Assembly (NCBI RefSeq): GCF_015679985.1
Contig: NZ_CP049239.1
Span: 1,178,001 to 1,242,000, forward strand
Origin: Campylobacter concisus
Lineage (GTDB): Bacteria > Campylobacterota > Campylobacteria > Campylobacterales > Campylobacteraceae
Direction: 5' to 3'
DNA: 64,000 bases
Positions 18,167 through 26,941 of this stretch are shown in pieces; within the stretch, counting starts at the first letter, position 1; every line of letters starts with the position of its first letter. The position numbers and the translations under genes were made by a program. Below the pieces are notes generated by a model. The model had not been told where the DNA came from and searched no databases. It saw only the letters and a program-made list of their open reading frames with translations.

Positions 18167-18412
18167 ATGATTGAAACAAGTGATATATTTAATTTGCTTC
18201 ACAATGCAGTTGAGGCAAAAAATATCGGTAAGAAAATTTCACAAGCAAAAATGGCAGAAGAGCTTGGTGTACCAATGAGAACATATCAAGATTGGAGGCT
18301 TGGCAACTCAAAGCCACAAGCTGTTGCTGCAGCTTGTAAGCTACTATGTGAGCTTGACGATGATGAAATATTATTTGTTATCAATAAGATGAGAAAGTTG
18401 TTAGGAAAATAG
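18167..18412 (+). CDS. Small helix-turn-helix DNA-binding protein
   Basis: An 81-residue Cro/C1-type HTH protein. The recognition region is ISQAKMAEELGVPMRTYQDWRLGNSKP (residues about 25-51; the motif is longer than I quote contiguous elsewhere but its core is MAEELGVPMRTYQDW). It probably regulates transcription, perhaps its own. Its stop is immediately followed by the ATG of a 57-residue ORF, so the two form an operon. The absence of a ribosome site and the position of the -10 box suggest leaderless translation. No phage or toxin-antitoxin partner is recognised. Confidence 0.75.
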   Translation: MIETSDIFNLLHNAVEAKNIGKKISQAKMAEELGVPMRTYQDWRLGNSKPQAVAAACKLLCELDDDEILFVINKMRKLLGK

Positions 18413-18586
18413 ATGGAAAATTTGACACAAAAAGAGAGAATAGACCTTGAGAGCGTGTTTGCAGCTATCTGCACTAAGAAAGAGCCTAAATTTTTAGGTT
18501 TCTATAAAGACTTTTACTCGAGTGCGATTTTAAAATTTTACGTAGTTAAAGACAGAATTAAAAAAATAAAAATCAAGAAAAATTAG
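18413..18586 (+). CDS. Small basic protein of unknown function, downstream of HTH gene
   Basis: A 57-residue frame starting MENLTQKERIDLESVFAAIC directly after the TAG of the HTH gene (TAGATG, no gap), which suggests translational coupling by reinitiation. The C-terminal half is strongly basic (KDRIKKIKIKKN), with one Cys and several aromatic residues. No family recognised. A toxin-antitoxin relation to the HTH protein is possible but there is no sequence support for it. It ends before a bidirectional hairpin. Confidence 0.6.
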   Translation: MENLTQKERIDLESVFAAICTKKEPKFLGFYKDFYSSAILKFYVVKDRIKKIKIKKN

Positions 18587-18647
18587 TTTTATATTATTTG
18601 AGCAGAAAAATATTTTTTGCTGCATTTAAAGATTAATAATTTAGATG

Positions 18648-18684
18648 AATTCTCCTTAAATATTGACTTTATTTAAAGAGAATT
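18648..18684. terminator. Bidirectional hairpin between the 57-residue ORF and kdsB
   Basis: A 15-bp stem with one mismatched position, AATTCTCCTTAAATA against TATTTAAAGAGAATT, around a 7-nt loop between converging genes. A weaker hairpin (GCAG...CTGC) lies just upstream near 18602-18623. Confidence 0.65.
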
Positions 18685-18691
18685 TGCCGAA

Positions 18692-19405
18692 TTATTTTTT
18701 ACCAAATTTAGCTAGCGCTCTTTGGTAGTCATCTTCGCTATCGATGCCGATACTTTGGCTCTCAACCTCTAGCATTGCTATCTTTTTACCATTTTCTAGG
18801 GCGCGTAGCTGCTCGAGCTTTTCGGTATTTTCAAGGCTTGAAGACATAAGAGCACAAAACTCTTTTAAGCTTTTTACGCTGTATCCGTAAATGCCAAGGT
18901 GAGCCTTATAACTTTTACACTCGCTTCTGTTAAATGGTATCCTAGATCTTGAAAAGTAAAGTGCATATCCCTCAAAATCAGTCACCACTTTAACTAAATT
19001 TTTATCATCCGCAAACTCATCGTCTATCTTTTTATAGCAAGAAAACATAAAGGCTTTTTCTTTATTCTGCTCGCAAAATGCCCTAAATTTAGCGATATTT
19101 TCAGGCTCGATAAATGGCTCATCAGCCTGAACATTTATGATGATCTCGCTCTCATTTAGCCCTAAAATTTGCGCTGCTTCGTTTATCCTGTCAGTGCCAC
19201 TTTGATGATCTTTGCTAGTTAGCACAGCTTTTATGCCGTAAGCCTTGGCGATATCAAGCACGTTTGGCTCGTCCACAGCAACCGCCACATCGTCCACGTC
19301 ACTTACTATAAGAGCAGTCGCCACAAACATCGGCACGCCATTTATCTCTTTTAAAATTTTATTACTAAACCTTGTTGAGGCAAGGCGGGCTGGGATGATT
19401 ATCAT
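18692..19405 (-). CDS. kdsB: 3-deoxy-manno-octulosonate cytidylyltransferase (CMP-KDO synthetase)
   Basis: A 237-residue enzyme activating KDO with CTP for lipopolysaccharide core synthesis (cytoplasm). Signatures are IIIPARLASTRFSNKIL at the N-terminus, SGTDRINEAAQI, and VQADEPFIEPENI. The start is ATG 19405, overlapping the thrC stop by 4 bp; the longer frame from 19429 would add eight residues that lie inside thrC. The kdsB-thrC-lpxK-nadE grouping resembles C. jejuni Cj0810-Cj0813. Confidence 0.97.
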   Translation of the reverse strand: MIIIPARLASTRFSNKILKEINGVPMFVATALIVSDVDDVAVAVDEPNVLDIAKAYGIKAVLTSKDHQSGTDRINEAAQILGLNESEIIINVQADEPFIEPENIAKFRAFCEQNKEKAFMFSCYKKIDDEFADDKNLVKVVTDFEGYALYFSRSRIPFNRSECKSYKAHLGIYGYSVKSLKEFCALMSSSLENTEKLEQLRALENGKKIAMLEVESQSIGIDSEDDYQRALAKFGKK

Positions 19406-20865
19406 CGCTCGATCCATTCTAGGACGCACTTTTCGATCTCGTCCTCTTTTATGATATTTTTGTGTAAAATTTTCGCGCTAAATAGCGAGTTTATCGAGCT
19501 TGGCACGCTATCGTTTAAGATTTTAGCGGTCTTTGCGAGCGCATCTTTTTCATCTTTTGTATCTTTGATCTGGCACGCTTTGATCATGCTTGGCGTAAAT
19601 TTCACCCAGTGCGCGGTCGATGTGATGACGTTTATGCGGCTAGCATCTACCATTTTAAAGCAAGTAGCCGTATGTGGATCGATCGCGTAGCCGCCTTTTG
19701 CGAGCTTTGCGATGTATGCCTCGCACTCTTTGTCGTCGCACCAGCTAGCCTCAAAGTCCTCTTTTAGCGCTTCAAGCTCCTGCTTGCTAAGTTTATAAGA
19801 TTTATCTTTAGCTAGGCTTTGCATGAGTTCATTGGTTCTAACGCTACCAAATTTATCAAATAGCAAGCGCTCGACATTTGAGCTGATCAAAATGTCCATC
19901 GCCGGACTTATCGTCTTAACTAGTTTTTTGTCCCTGAGGTCGTAAACGCCGGTAGTAAAAAACTGTGTCAAGATATTGTTTGCGTTTGAAGCGATCTTGA
20001 TCTTACCGATCTTTGCGCCCATTTTTTTAGCGTAATACGCCCCAAGTGCGTTACCAAAATTTCCACTTGGCACGATGATATCAAAGCTCTCGTTTGCCTT
20101 AAGCGCCTTTTGTTTTAGCAAATTTGCATAGGCGTAGGCGTGGTAGATGATCTGAAAGAGAATTCTGCCAAAATTTACCGAGTTTGCCGCGCTTAGTTTA
20201 AGGCGCTTTTTCTTCAGCTCAGCCTTAAATTTATCATTTGCAAGTAGCGTTTTTAGCGCCCTTTGAGCGTCGTCAAAGTCGCCTTTTATGCCAAAAACCT
20301 TTAAATTTTCACCCTGCATAGTCTGCATCTGAAGCTTTTGCACCTCGCTCGTGCCGCCGTCTGGATAGAGGCAAACGACCTTGATATTTTCATCGTTTGC
20401 AAAGGTTTGAAGTGTCGCAGGGCCCGTGTCACCGCTAGTTGCGCACATAATAAGATATCTTTCGCCTCTCTCTTTTGCTAGCTGGCTAAGCAGCGAGCCA
20501 AAGGGCTGAAGCGCCATATCCTTAAATGCCCTAGTTGGGCCGTGATATAGCTCATTTACGTATAAATTTTTATCTATTTTTTTAAAAATGACTGGGTGCT
20601 TTGGATCGTCAAAACTCGCGTATCTCTTAACCGCCTTTTTGAAAAAAGCCTCTGGCACATCAAATTTAAATAGCGAGATAATGCAAAGTGCTAGCTTCTC
20701 GTAGCTTAATTGTGAGAACTCTTGCCACTTTGATCTTGTTATTTTTGGAAGCTTTTTTGGCGCATAAAGTCCGCCGTGAGCGGAGCTTGGGCTAAGCATG
20801 GCTGTGCTTAAATTTACATTTTTTATCTTTTCATCTTTCACGCTTCTTGTTGGTGTTAGTCTCAT
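19402..20865 (-). CDS. thrC: Threonine synthase
   Basis: A 487-residue PLP enzyme converting O-phosphohomoserine to threonine. The PLP lysine is in GPTRAFKDMALQPFG, the phosphate-binding loop is VPSGNFGNALGAYYAKKMG, and CATSGDTGPATLQTF is the Ser/Gly loop near the cofactor. The start ATG 20865 (MRLTPTRSV) overlaps the cutA stop by 4 bp; the additional 11 residues of the longer frame fall in cutA and lack a ribosome site. It is the longer yeast/E. coli-like type. Confidence 0.97.
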   Translation of the reverse strand: MRLTPTRSVKDEKIKNVNLSTAMLSPSSAHGGLYAPKKLPKITRSKWQEFSQLSYEKLALCIISLFKFDVPEAFFKKAVKRYASFDDPKHPVIFKKIDKNLYVNELYHGPTRAFKDMALQPFGSLLSQLAKERGERYLIMCATSGDTGPATLQTFANDENIKVVCLYPDGGTSEVQKLQMQTMQGENLKVFGIKGDFDDAQRALKTLLANDKFKAELKKKRLKLSAANSVNFGRILFQIIYHAYAYANLLKQKALKANESFDIIVPSGNFGNALGAYYAKKMGAKIGKIKIASNANNILTQFFTTGVYDLRDKKLVKTISPAMDILISSNVERLLFDKFGSVRTNELMQSLAKDKSYKLSKQELEALKEDFEASWCDDKECEAYIAKLAKGGYAIDPHTATCFKMVDASRINVITSTAHWVKFTPSMIKACQIKDTKDEKDALAKTAKILNDSVPSSINSLFSAKILHKNIIKEDEIEKCVLEWIER

Positions 20866-21176
20866 TTTTTGCCTTTTTTGGTTGATTTTTTTATCCAATC
20901 TTCATATTTTTCAAATACCTCTTTTGGCCTAAGTGCCAAAATTTCTGGGATTTCGTAGCTGTGGTGCTTTCTTATAAATTTAGCTACTTTTTTAAATTTA
21001 ACGTCCGTTTTTATGAGTAAAATTTGCTCTTTTCCATCGCAAAGCTTCTCTTGCCAAAGATAAATGCTTTTTGCGCTAAAGCTACTCACACAAGCTGCAA
21101 AGCCCTTTTTAAAGAGCATTTTACTTAGTTTTTTTGCCTCTTTTTTCTTTGCGACTGAGGTGATTAAAATTCTCAT
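20862..21176 (-). CDS. cutA: CutA1-type divalent cation tolerance protein
   Basis: A 104-residue protein of the trimeric CutA1 family (ferredoxin-like fold). The N-terminus RILITSVAKKKEAKKLSKML and the end region SYEIPEILALRPKEVFEKYEDWI match the family, including the conserved EIP motif. The family is linked to metal tolerance, but its true role is unsettled. It sits 50 bp after lpxK and overlaps thrC by 4 bp. Confidence 0.88.
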   Translation of the reverse strand: MRILITSVAKKKEAKKLSKMLFKKGFAACVSSFSAKSIYLWQEKLCDGKEQILLIKTDVKFKKVAKFIRKHHSYEIPEILALRPKEVFEKYEDWIKKSTKKGKK

Positions 21177-21226
21177 TTTGATCTAAATTTTCCTTTAAGA
21201 AAGTGGTTCATTATAACAAACTGGGC

Positions 21227-22147
21227 TTAAATTTGCTTCGCCAAAACCTTTTTAAACTCCTCGCTTAACGTAACTTCAAGCGTAATAAGCGATACTGGCA
21301 AACCAAAATCTTTTGCCTTTACATAGTCCTTTTGCGTCATCAAAAGCGAGGTGGCACCGTAACTTTGCAAAATTTCACTCAGCTCATCTTTTGAAAAATC
21401 ATAATGATCAGGAAAAAAGACACGAGCTACACACTCATCAAAAAATGGCTTAAGACGCTCTGGGTTTGCTATGGCAGTAACTAGAACCATTTTTTCGCTT
21501 TTATTTAAAATTTCACTCTTTCTAAAATGAGTTTGCCCTTCAATCGCTATAAAATCAGCAAATTTATAAAAGCCAAACGGATATCTATAAGCCCCGCTTG
21601 GTAAGCAAAATTTTAGCCTTGGCTCTGGGTTTGGGCGTACTAGAATGTCAAATTTGGCTATGTCGAATTTAGAAAATCCGTCATCCAGTAAGATATACTT
21701 TGCACCATGCTTTTTAGCGTAGTTTATAGCTATTTTCCTATCTTCGCTTACTATTACATTTGCGTTTTTAAGGCTTGTAGCATATATCATCGCCTCATCG
21801 CCGCTCACTGCTACGTCAAGCAAAATTTCGCCATTTCGCGCGACAACTTGCATGCCTTTGCTTTTTCTTTTATAGCCTCTAAGAATGATAAAAGCGCCCT
21901 CGTAATTTTTAGCAATTGCCACGCAAAGTGGAGTCTTCCCGCTTCCTCCAAGGGTCAAATTTCCAACGCTAATTATTTTTATGCCAAAGTCTATTTTTTT
22001 AGCAGTAAATTTCTTAAAAATAACAATAAGAAAATAGATAAAGCTTAGTGGCAAAAGTAAAAATGCTAGTAAAATTTGAAAGAAATTTGGGCGAAAAAAA
22101 TATTCATTCGCCCAAGCATGCAAGAAAATATTTAATTTCTTAAACAC
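21227..22147 (-). CDS. lpxK: Tetraacyldisaccharide 4'-kinase
   Basis: A 306-residue lipid A kinase that phosphorylates the 4' position of the lipid A disaccharide at the inner membrane. It has an N-terminal membrane helix (about 25-45), a P-loop [14 protein letters not shown], and motifs [18 protein letters not shown] and FFPDHYDFS. The C-terminal region is normal. It overlaps the aminotransferase gene by 8 bp. Confidence 0.95.
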   Translation of the reverse strand: MFKKLNIFLHAWANEYFFRPNFFQILLAFLLLPLSFIYFLIVIFKKFTAKKIDFGIKIISVGNLTLGGSGKTPLCVAIAKNYEGAFIILRGYKRKSKGMQVVARNGEILLDVAVSGDEAMIYATSLKNANVIVSEDRKIAINYAKKHGAKYILLDDGFSKFDIAKFDILVRPNPEPRLKFCLPSGAYRYPFGFYKFADFIAIEGQTHFRKSEILNKSEKMVLVTAIANPERLKPFFDECVARVFFPDHYDFSKDELSEILQSYGATSLLMTQKDYVKAKDFGLPVSLITLEVTLSEEFKKVLAKQI

Positions 22148-23270
22148 GAGTTTTAGAAATTTCTTTTACTTTGTTGCAGACGTATTGCACCTCTTCGTCA
22201 CTCAAACTATGATAAATAGGCAGTGACAACACTTGCTGATAATTTTTTAAAGCATTTGGAAAATCATTTACTTTAAGCGAGTATTTGTTTTTGTAATAGC
22301 TTAGTAAATGTATCGGTATGTAGTGCAATGATGTGTGAATGCCATGCTCCAAAAGCTCTCTGGCAAAACCATCACGATTTTTATTTATCTTAATAATATA
22401 CTGAGTATAAATGTGCTCGCGCTTCTTGACAGGGATTGTTATATTGTGGCACTCGCCAAGCTCTTTATCATAAATTCTTGCGATCTCTTGTCTTCTTTGT
22501 ATGAGCTTATCTGTTCTTTCTAGCTGCGCAATAGAAAATGCTGCATTTATCGAGTTTATATCATACTTTAAACCAATATCTACGACATCATAAATATAAC
22601 TCAAGCTGCCGAATTTATCAATGCCATTTACAAGGGCGTAGTTGCGAAGTAGTTTTGCTCTTTTATAAATTTCCTCATCATTTGTCGTAAAAAATCCAAC
22701 CGTTGATATAGGATTTTGTACACGCGAATGTGTTTGAAAGCACGACAAAAAGGAGTCTGAACCAACTTTTTTGCCATTGTATGTTAGTCCCATACCGCGA
22801 TTTGCATCATCTAAAATTTTTACGCCGTATTTCTCACAAACCTCCGTTATCTCGTCCATCCTAGCACTTTGACCTGCGATATGAGAGATAAAAGCACATT
22901 TTAATTTTTTGTGATTTTGTTCTTTTAGCACTTTCTCAAGGGCGTCTGGGCAGATGTTAAAATCTTCTTCATCAACATCCACAAAAATAGGTTCAGCATC
23001 AAAATGTCTAACAGCTTGTGCAATGCTAGGAAAAGCATTTATGGAGCAAATGACCTTATCTCCGCGTTTAGTGTCAAGCGCACTTAGTGCCAAGTGATGT
23101 GCGGCTGCGATATTATTTGTGGTAACTACAAATTTTGCACCAAAATACTCTTTTAACTTCTCTTCAAATCTAGCAACGATATTAGTAGTATTTTCAGAGT
23201 GCAAAGCCTCCTCAATAAGCTCACTTTCACGCTCAGTGATAGTTGGTCTATAAAACGGAATCTCTCTCAT
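22140..23270 (-). CDS. DegT/DnrJ/EryC1-type PLP sugar aminotransferase
   Basis: A 376-residue fold-type I aminotransferase. Typical parts are [19 protein letters not shown] at the N-terminus, the [16 protein letters not shown] cofactor loop, the [20 protein letters not shown] strand, and the [16 protein letters not shown] segment. At the position of the PLP lysine the sequence reads [20 protein letters not shown], whereas the family normally has S-F-H-x-x-K; no Lys is seen at that position. If the alignment is right, the protein may not be a normal transaminase. Gene order lpxK-this-nadE differs from C. jejuni, where nadE and lpxK are adjacent, so it is probably an insertion. Likely role in surface-sugar modification, unproven. 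Confidence 0.8.
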   Translation of the reverse strand: MREIPFYRPTITERESELIEEALHSENTTNIVARFEEKLKEYFGAKFVVTTNNIAAAHHLALSALDTKRGDKVICSINAFPSIAQAVRHFDAEPIFVDVDEEDFNICPDALEKVLKEQNHKKLKCAFISHIAGQSARMDEITEVCEKYGVKILDDANRGMGLTYNGKKVGSDSFLSCFQTHSRVQNPISTVGFFTTNDEEIYKRAKLLRNYALVNGIDKFGSLSYIYDVVDIGLKYDINSINAAFSIAQLERTDKLIQRRQEIARIYDKELGECHNITIPVKKREHIYTQYIIKINKNRDGFARELLEHGIHTSLHYIPIHLLSYYKNKYSLKVNDFPNALKNYQQVLSLPIYHSLSDEEVQYVCNKVKEISKTRV

Positions 23271-23280
23271 CTTTAATCCT

Positions 23281-24018
23281 TTAAATTTTCACTATCAACG
23301 GCATTTGTCGTTTAAACCTGTTTGAAACAACTCTATTTTCTATATCCGATACTGCTTTTAATCCGAACTTTTTGATGACTTGCTCCTTGTTATTTTCTAA
23401 ATTTTCTAAAATCTCATCAATAACAGCATAACTGTAACCTATGTCGCCTTCGTCACTTTGTCCATCCCACAAATCAGCCGAAGGTGCTTTGTTGATAAAA
23501 TTTTTATCAACCTCAAGATGTTTTGCAAATTCAAAAATTTCACTTTTGTAAAGCTCTCCGATAGGATTTATTGCACATGCTAAATCCCCAAATATCGTAC
23601 CGTATCCAAGCATAAGCTCACTTTTGTTGCTTGTTCCGATAACTAGAGCGTTTATACTAGATGAATAATCATAAAGCAAGCTCATTCTAACTCTAGCTGC
23701 TAAATTCCCTTTTCTTAAATTGCTTAAATTTACATCTATCGTTTCGTAAAAAGCATTTAAAATGCCCTCTATGGATAAAACCTTATATTTTATGTTTAGT
23801 TTTTCGCATAAATTTAAGGCATCGTCCATATTTTGTCTGTTTGATGATGCTGTTGGCATGATGAGTGCATGAGTTTCATTTGGTTTTGCTCTTGCACACA
23901 AAGTCGCTACCACAGCAGAATCAATACCTCCACTAACACCCAACAACAAATTTTTATCTTTAGTTTTATCTTTTAAGCTAAAAACTAAAGTTTCTTCGAT
24001 CTTTTGATACTCCTTCAT
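23281..24018 (-). CDS. nadE: NH3-dependent NAD+ synthetase
   Basis: A 245-residue ATP-pyrophosphatase that amidates deamido-NAD with ammonia. Motifs: LLLGVSGGIDSAVVATL P-loop near the N-terminus; the substrate loops VIGTSNKSELMLGYGTIFGD and NKAPSADLWDGQSDEGDIG. I use ATG 24018 (MKEYQKIEET) with AAAGAAAG upstream, rather than the TTG at 24051. No glutaminase domain is present. It is followed 10 bp later by the aminotransferase gene. Confidence 0.96.
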   Translation of the reverse strand: MKEYQKIEETLVFSLKDKTKDKNLLLGVSGGIDSAVVATLCARAKPNETHALIMPTASSNRQNMDDALNLCEKLNIKYKVLSIEGILNAFYETIDVNLSNLRKGNLAARVRMSLLYDYSSSINALVIGTSNKSELMLGYGTIFGDLACAINPIGELYKSEIFEFAKHLEVDKNFINKAPSADLWDGQSDEGDIGYSYAVIDEILENLENNKEQVIKKFGLKAVSDIENRVVSNRFKRQMPLIVKI

Positions 24019-24138
24019 TCTTTCTTTGCCTAGATTTGCTTCCTTTTGCAAAAATTATACTAAGTAAATTTAAAATTTTTCTTTAAGTTTAAGTAAAAAG
24101 ATGTAAAATTTTAAGAAATAATAAATTTAAGGTAAAAA

Positions 24139-24741
24139 ATGAGAGTAATACACAAAAGCTTTGGAGATTTTGGCACTAATTGTTACATCGTTACAAAAAA
24201 TAACTCATCTATAGTGATAGATCCGGGAGATGGGGCAAAAGATTGGGTTTTACAAAATGCTAAAAAATTAAAAGCCATCCTTTGTACTCACGGGCATTTT
24301 GATCATATTTTTGATGCTGGAAAATTAAAAGATGAGCTAGAAATTCCAGTTTATATTAACAAATTTGATGCTTTCATGTGTGAGAGTGATATTTTTGGTT
24401 ATATGAAAAGTACTTTTACTCCAGATGTTTTGGTTGATAATGATGAAAATTTTAACACTGATGATTTTTGCATCAAATTTCATCATTTTCCAGGACATAC
24501 ACCAGGCTGCTCGATGATAGAGATAGATGACATGATGTTTAGTGGGGATTTTTTATTTAGAGGAAGCATAGGACGCTGGGATTTTCCTTTTTCAGATAAA
24601 AATGAAATGTTAAAAAGTCTAGGAAAGTTTAAAAATTTAAAAGATAACTTCACGCTTTATCCAGGACACGGAGAAGGCAGTACACTAGAGGCCGAGCAAA
24701 ATAATATTGATTATTGGATGGATATAGTAAAAAATAGCTAA
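24139..24741 (+). CDS. Metallo-beta-lactamase-fold hydrolase (glyoxalase II-like)
   Basis: A 200-residue hydrolase. The dinuclear metal motif is CTHGHFDHIFDAG (HxHxDH), followed by HHFPGHTPGCSM, SGDFLFRGSIGRWDFP and the last ligand in YPGHGEGSTLE. It is shorter than true glyoxalase II, lacking the C-terminal domain, and resembles YcbL-type enzymes. Substrate unknown. A gene of this kind also neighbours nadE in C. jejuni (Cj0809c). ATG 24139 has an AAGG site; divergent from nadE. Confidence 0.88.
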   Translation: MRVIHKSFGDFGTNCYIVTKNNSSIVIDPGDGAKDWVLQNAKKLKAILCTHGHFDHIFDAGKLKDELEIPVYINKFDAFMCESDIFGYMKSTFTPDVLVDNDENFNTDDFCIKFHHFPGHTPGCSMIEIDDMMFSGDFLFRGSIGRWDFPFSDKNEMLKSLGKFKNLKDNFTLYPGHGEGSTLEAEQNNIDYWMDIVKNS

Positions 24742-24869
24742 AAATTTTGGTGGTATTAATTTCAATTTTCAAACTTTTAAAATACACTTAATTGCTATTA
24801 AAAATTTATATTTTTTATAAAACTAAAAGTCAATCAAAAAAGATAGAGAAATTTTATATGTAGTCTATT

Positions 24870-24907
24870 TTAAATTTTGAAAAGGTCCGAGCGGAAACTC
24901 GCTCGGA
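24870..24907 (-). terminator. Terminator of porA
   Basis: Perfect 8-bp GC-rich stem TCCGAGCG / CGCTCGGA around GAAACT, 9 bp after the porA stop; minus-strand continuation is CCTTTTCAAAATTT. Confidence 0.82.
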
Positions 24908-24916
24908 TAAATGTTT

Positions 24917-26203
24917 TTAGAAGCTATATTTTGCTTCAAATCTTATACGATCTTGTTTGTAACTTTCGCTGTCTTTTTTGTCTTTAGCAGCTGCATACCA
25001 AGTTAGGAAATTAAGTTTTTTGCTATATTTGTAGCTAGCTTGTGCATACCACTCATTTCTTTTTGCTCTCTCTTTATTAAGAGTATAGCTTGTACCTTTA
25101 CCTTGAGTATAACCAGCACCAAAGCCAAATTTATCTATGCTGTATCCACCATTAACAAACCAGTAGTCGTTGTTACCTTTGATGTTGTTGTAGTATTGTC
25201 TGCTGCCACTCATTCCGCCATTTAGGATTTTTGCTGGACTAATTAGATCGCCATTTCCATCAAGTGTTACAAATGAAATTTTGTTGCTATTTTTCACATC
25301 ATCAGCCTTATTTTTAGCATCAAAATCTAAGTAACCAGTATTAAAATTGGCACCAAATAGTTTTGTGCCAGCTTGGATAGCCCGGAAATTTGCATCAGCT
25401 ACGTCTTTGTGATCTGAGTCATTATGAGCGAATTGGCCCTTTAAGTTTAGGTTTATATCATCAGTTACATTAAAGCTAACTCCTGCATCAACTCCGTAAA
25501 GTGTAGCAACTTCAGAAATATTTGCTATAGCTATTTTAAATGCGAGTGGTTCATAACTTCCAAAAGCTGCTAAATAATAAATATTTGCAGGTGAATCACT
25601 AAACATATTTGAAGCAACTAAAGTATTTGCCAATGGGCCATTTGTATCACTTTTTTCATTTTCTAAAGCATCAAGTGCTAATGCCGTCAAAGTAAGACCA
25701 GAGATGTCAGTATTTACCACCTTAATACCTGTACCCGCTATATCTTTACCATCATAAAACGTGCCCAGTTTTTGTTTGCCAGCTGTAACTGTAGTATTGC
25801 CTATTTTGTAACCTAGATACATCTCATATACACCAAAAGAATTTGTTGTATTTGTTTTATCAGTGCCGTTGTTGTTAACATAATCATATCTATTGCTGAA
25901 ATTACGTCCAGCATTATCACCTGAACCATCATTTGCCTGATATCTTAGGTTTAAAACACCAAAAAAGTTATCGTCAATAGCAGCTTTAAATGCTGTCTGC
26001 ATTTTAAATGTATGATTGCCTATACTCGATCTTTTGGTGTCTAACTGAGCACTATTTTTATAATGATCATTTGTATAGCGATATCTTGCAAATCCTGAAA
26101 GATCTACATTTTTTATAGCTTCTTCAAGTGGAGTTGCACTTGCAACGCTTGAAAATGCACCTAAAGCAACCAAAGCAACTAAGCTAACTTTTGTAAGTTT
26201 CAT
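24917..26203 (-). CDS. porA: Major outer membrane protein (porin)
   Basis: A 428-residue trimeric beta-barrel porin of the Campylobacter MOMP family. The signal peptide is MKLTKVSLVALVALGAFSSVASA, the mature protein starts TPLEEAIKNVDLSGFARYRY, which is characteristic, and it ends with an aromatic residue (RIRFEAKYSF), the outer-membrane targeting signal. Alternating strands and Asn/Asp/Lys-rich loops fill the body. It is likely abundant, with a strong ribosome site (AAAAGGAGA), a single-gene layout and a solid terminator. The loops are expected to vary between strains. Confidence 0.95.
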   Translation of the reverse strand: MKLTKVSLVALVALGAFSSVASATPLEEAIKNVDLSGFARYRYTNDHYKNSAQLDTKRSSIGNHTFKMQTAFKAAIDDNFFGVLNLRYQANDGSGDNAGRNFSNRYDYVNNNGTDKTNTTNSFGVYEMYLGYKIGNTTVTAGKQKLGTFYDGKDIAGTGIKVVNTDISGLTLTALALDALENEKSDTNGPLANTLVASNMFSDSPANIYYLAAFGSYEPLAFKIAIANISEVATLYGVDAGVSFNVTDDINLNLKGQFAHNDSDHKDVADANFRAIQAGTKLFGANFNTGYLDFDAKNKADDVKNSNKISFVTLDGNGDLISPAKILNGGMSGSRQYYNNIKGNNDYWFVNGGYSIDKFGFGAGYTQGKGTSYTLNKERAKRNEWYAQASYKYSKKLNFLTWYAAAKDKKDSESYKQDRIRFEAKYSF

Positions 26204-26241
26204 CTAAATCTCCTTTTGATAAAAAGTTTTGAAAGGATGTT

Positions 26242-26247
26242 ATCATA
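26242..26247 (-). promoter_or_regulatory. Candidate -10 element of porA
   Basis: Minus-strand TATGAT, 38 bp upstream of the porA start, preceded by T-rich sequence as is usual for the vegetative promoter of the genus. Confidence 0.4.
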
Positions 26248-26399
26248 GAAAATTAATTTTATTACTTAATTTTCCTTAAAATTTTTAAAAAATGTTACCA
26301 ATTATTTACCAAAATAGGATAATGAGATAAAGGTTGTCTTTTTAAAATTTCGTTTTATTTGGGATTAAATATAAGAAAATCAAAAATTTTTACTTACTT

Positions 26400-26933
26400 T
26401 TAGCTATTTGCCTTAGCTTCTTCTCGCTCTTTCTTTTGCCTTATGGCGGCTTCTTTTTGGATATTTTTTTGCTGGGTGACAAAGATATGCTCTTCAAGCG
26501 TGACAAGTTGGAATATTCCTTCAAAAATTTTTATATCTTTAACATATCCAAGCACTTTTACTTCCCTTTTTCTGCTCTCTTCAAATCTTGCTTGAGCGTC
26601 AAATTCCACCACGTCACCAAGCTTTAGCGGTCCAAAGAAATTTATCCTAGCCCCGATACTAACGCAAAATTCTTCATTAATGGCTAAAAGCGCGGCATGA
26701 TTTGCACCCATAAAAATAAATCCACTGTGAATAAGTCCCTCAGTATCGCACACCATATCATCTGTAGTAAAAAATCTAGTCTTTGCGTGATTTTTTTCAA
26801 GCAAAAATGCCGTTCCACTAAAATTTAGCTTTGTAAGTGGAGCGGTTTTGATCTCGTTTCTTAATGGGTTTTCATCTTCTGGTAAGATTATTTGTGATTC
26901 ATCTTTTATATCATAGATATTTTCTTCTGCCAT
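26400..26933 (-). CDS. Hot-dog fold protein, Cj0977-like
   Basis: A 177-residue protein with a thioesterase-like hot-dog core (about 55-150: SGFIFMGANHAALLAINEE, INFFGPLKLGDVVEFDAQA). A charged N-terminal extension precedes it and a Lys/Glu/Arg-rich helical tail follows. It matches in size and position Cj0977 of C. jejuni, which follows the cmoB homologue, has a hot-dog fold without a clear active site, and is a flagella-coregulated virulence factor. Whether this copy binds acyl-CoA is unknown. It lies 8 bp behind cmoB, so it is cotranscribed. No sigma-28 promoter was seen inside cmoB. Confidence 0.8.
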   Translation of the reverse strand: MAEENIYDIKDESQIILPEDENPLRNEIKTAPLTKLNFSGTAFLLEKNHAKTRFFTTDDMVCDTEGLIHSGFIFMGANHAALLAINEEFCVSIGARINFFGPLKLGDVVEFDAQARFEESRKREVKVLGYVKDIKIFEGIFQLVTLEEHIFVTQQKNIQKEAAIRQKKEREEAKANS

Positions 26934-26941
26934 TTTTATCC

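Noticed and set aside
18167-18586. Classical toxin-antitoxin pair
   Set aside because: Neither protein shows a known toxin motif, and order and overlap alone are not enough.
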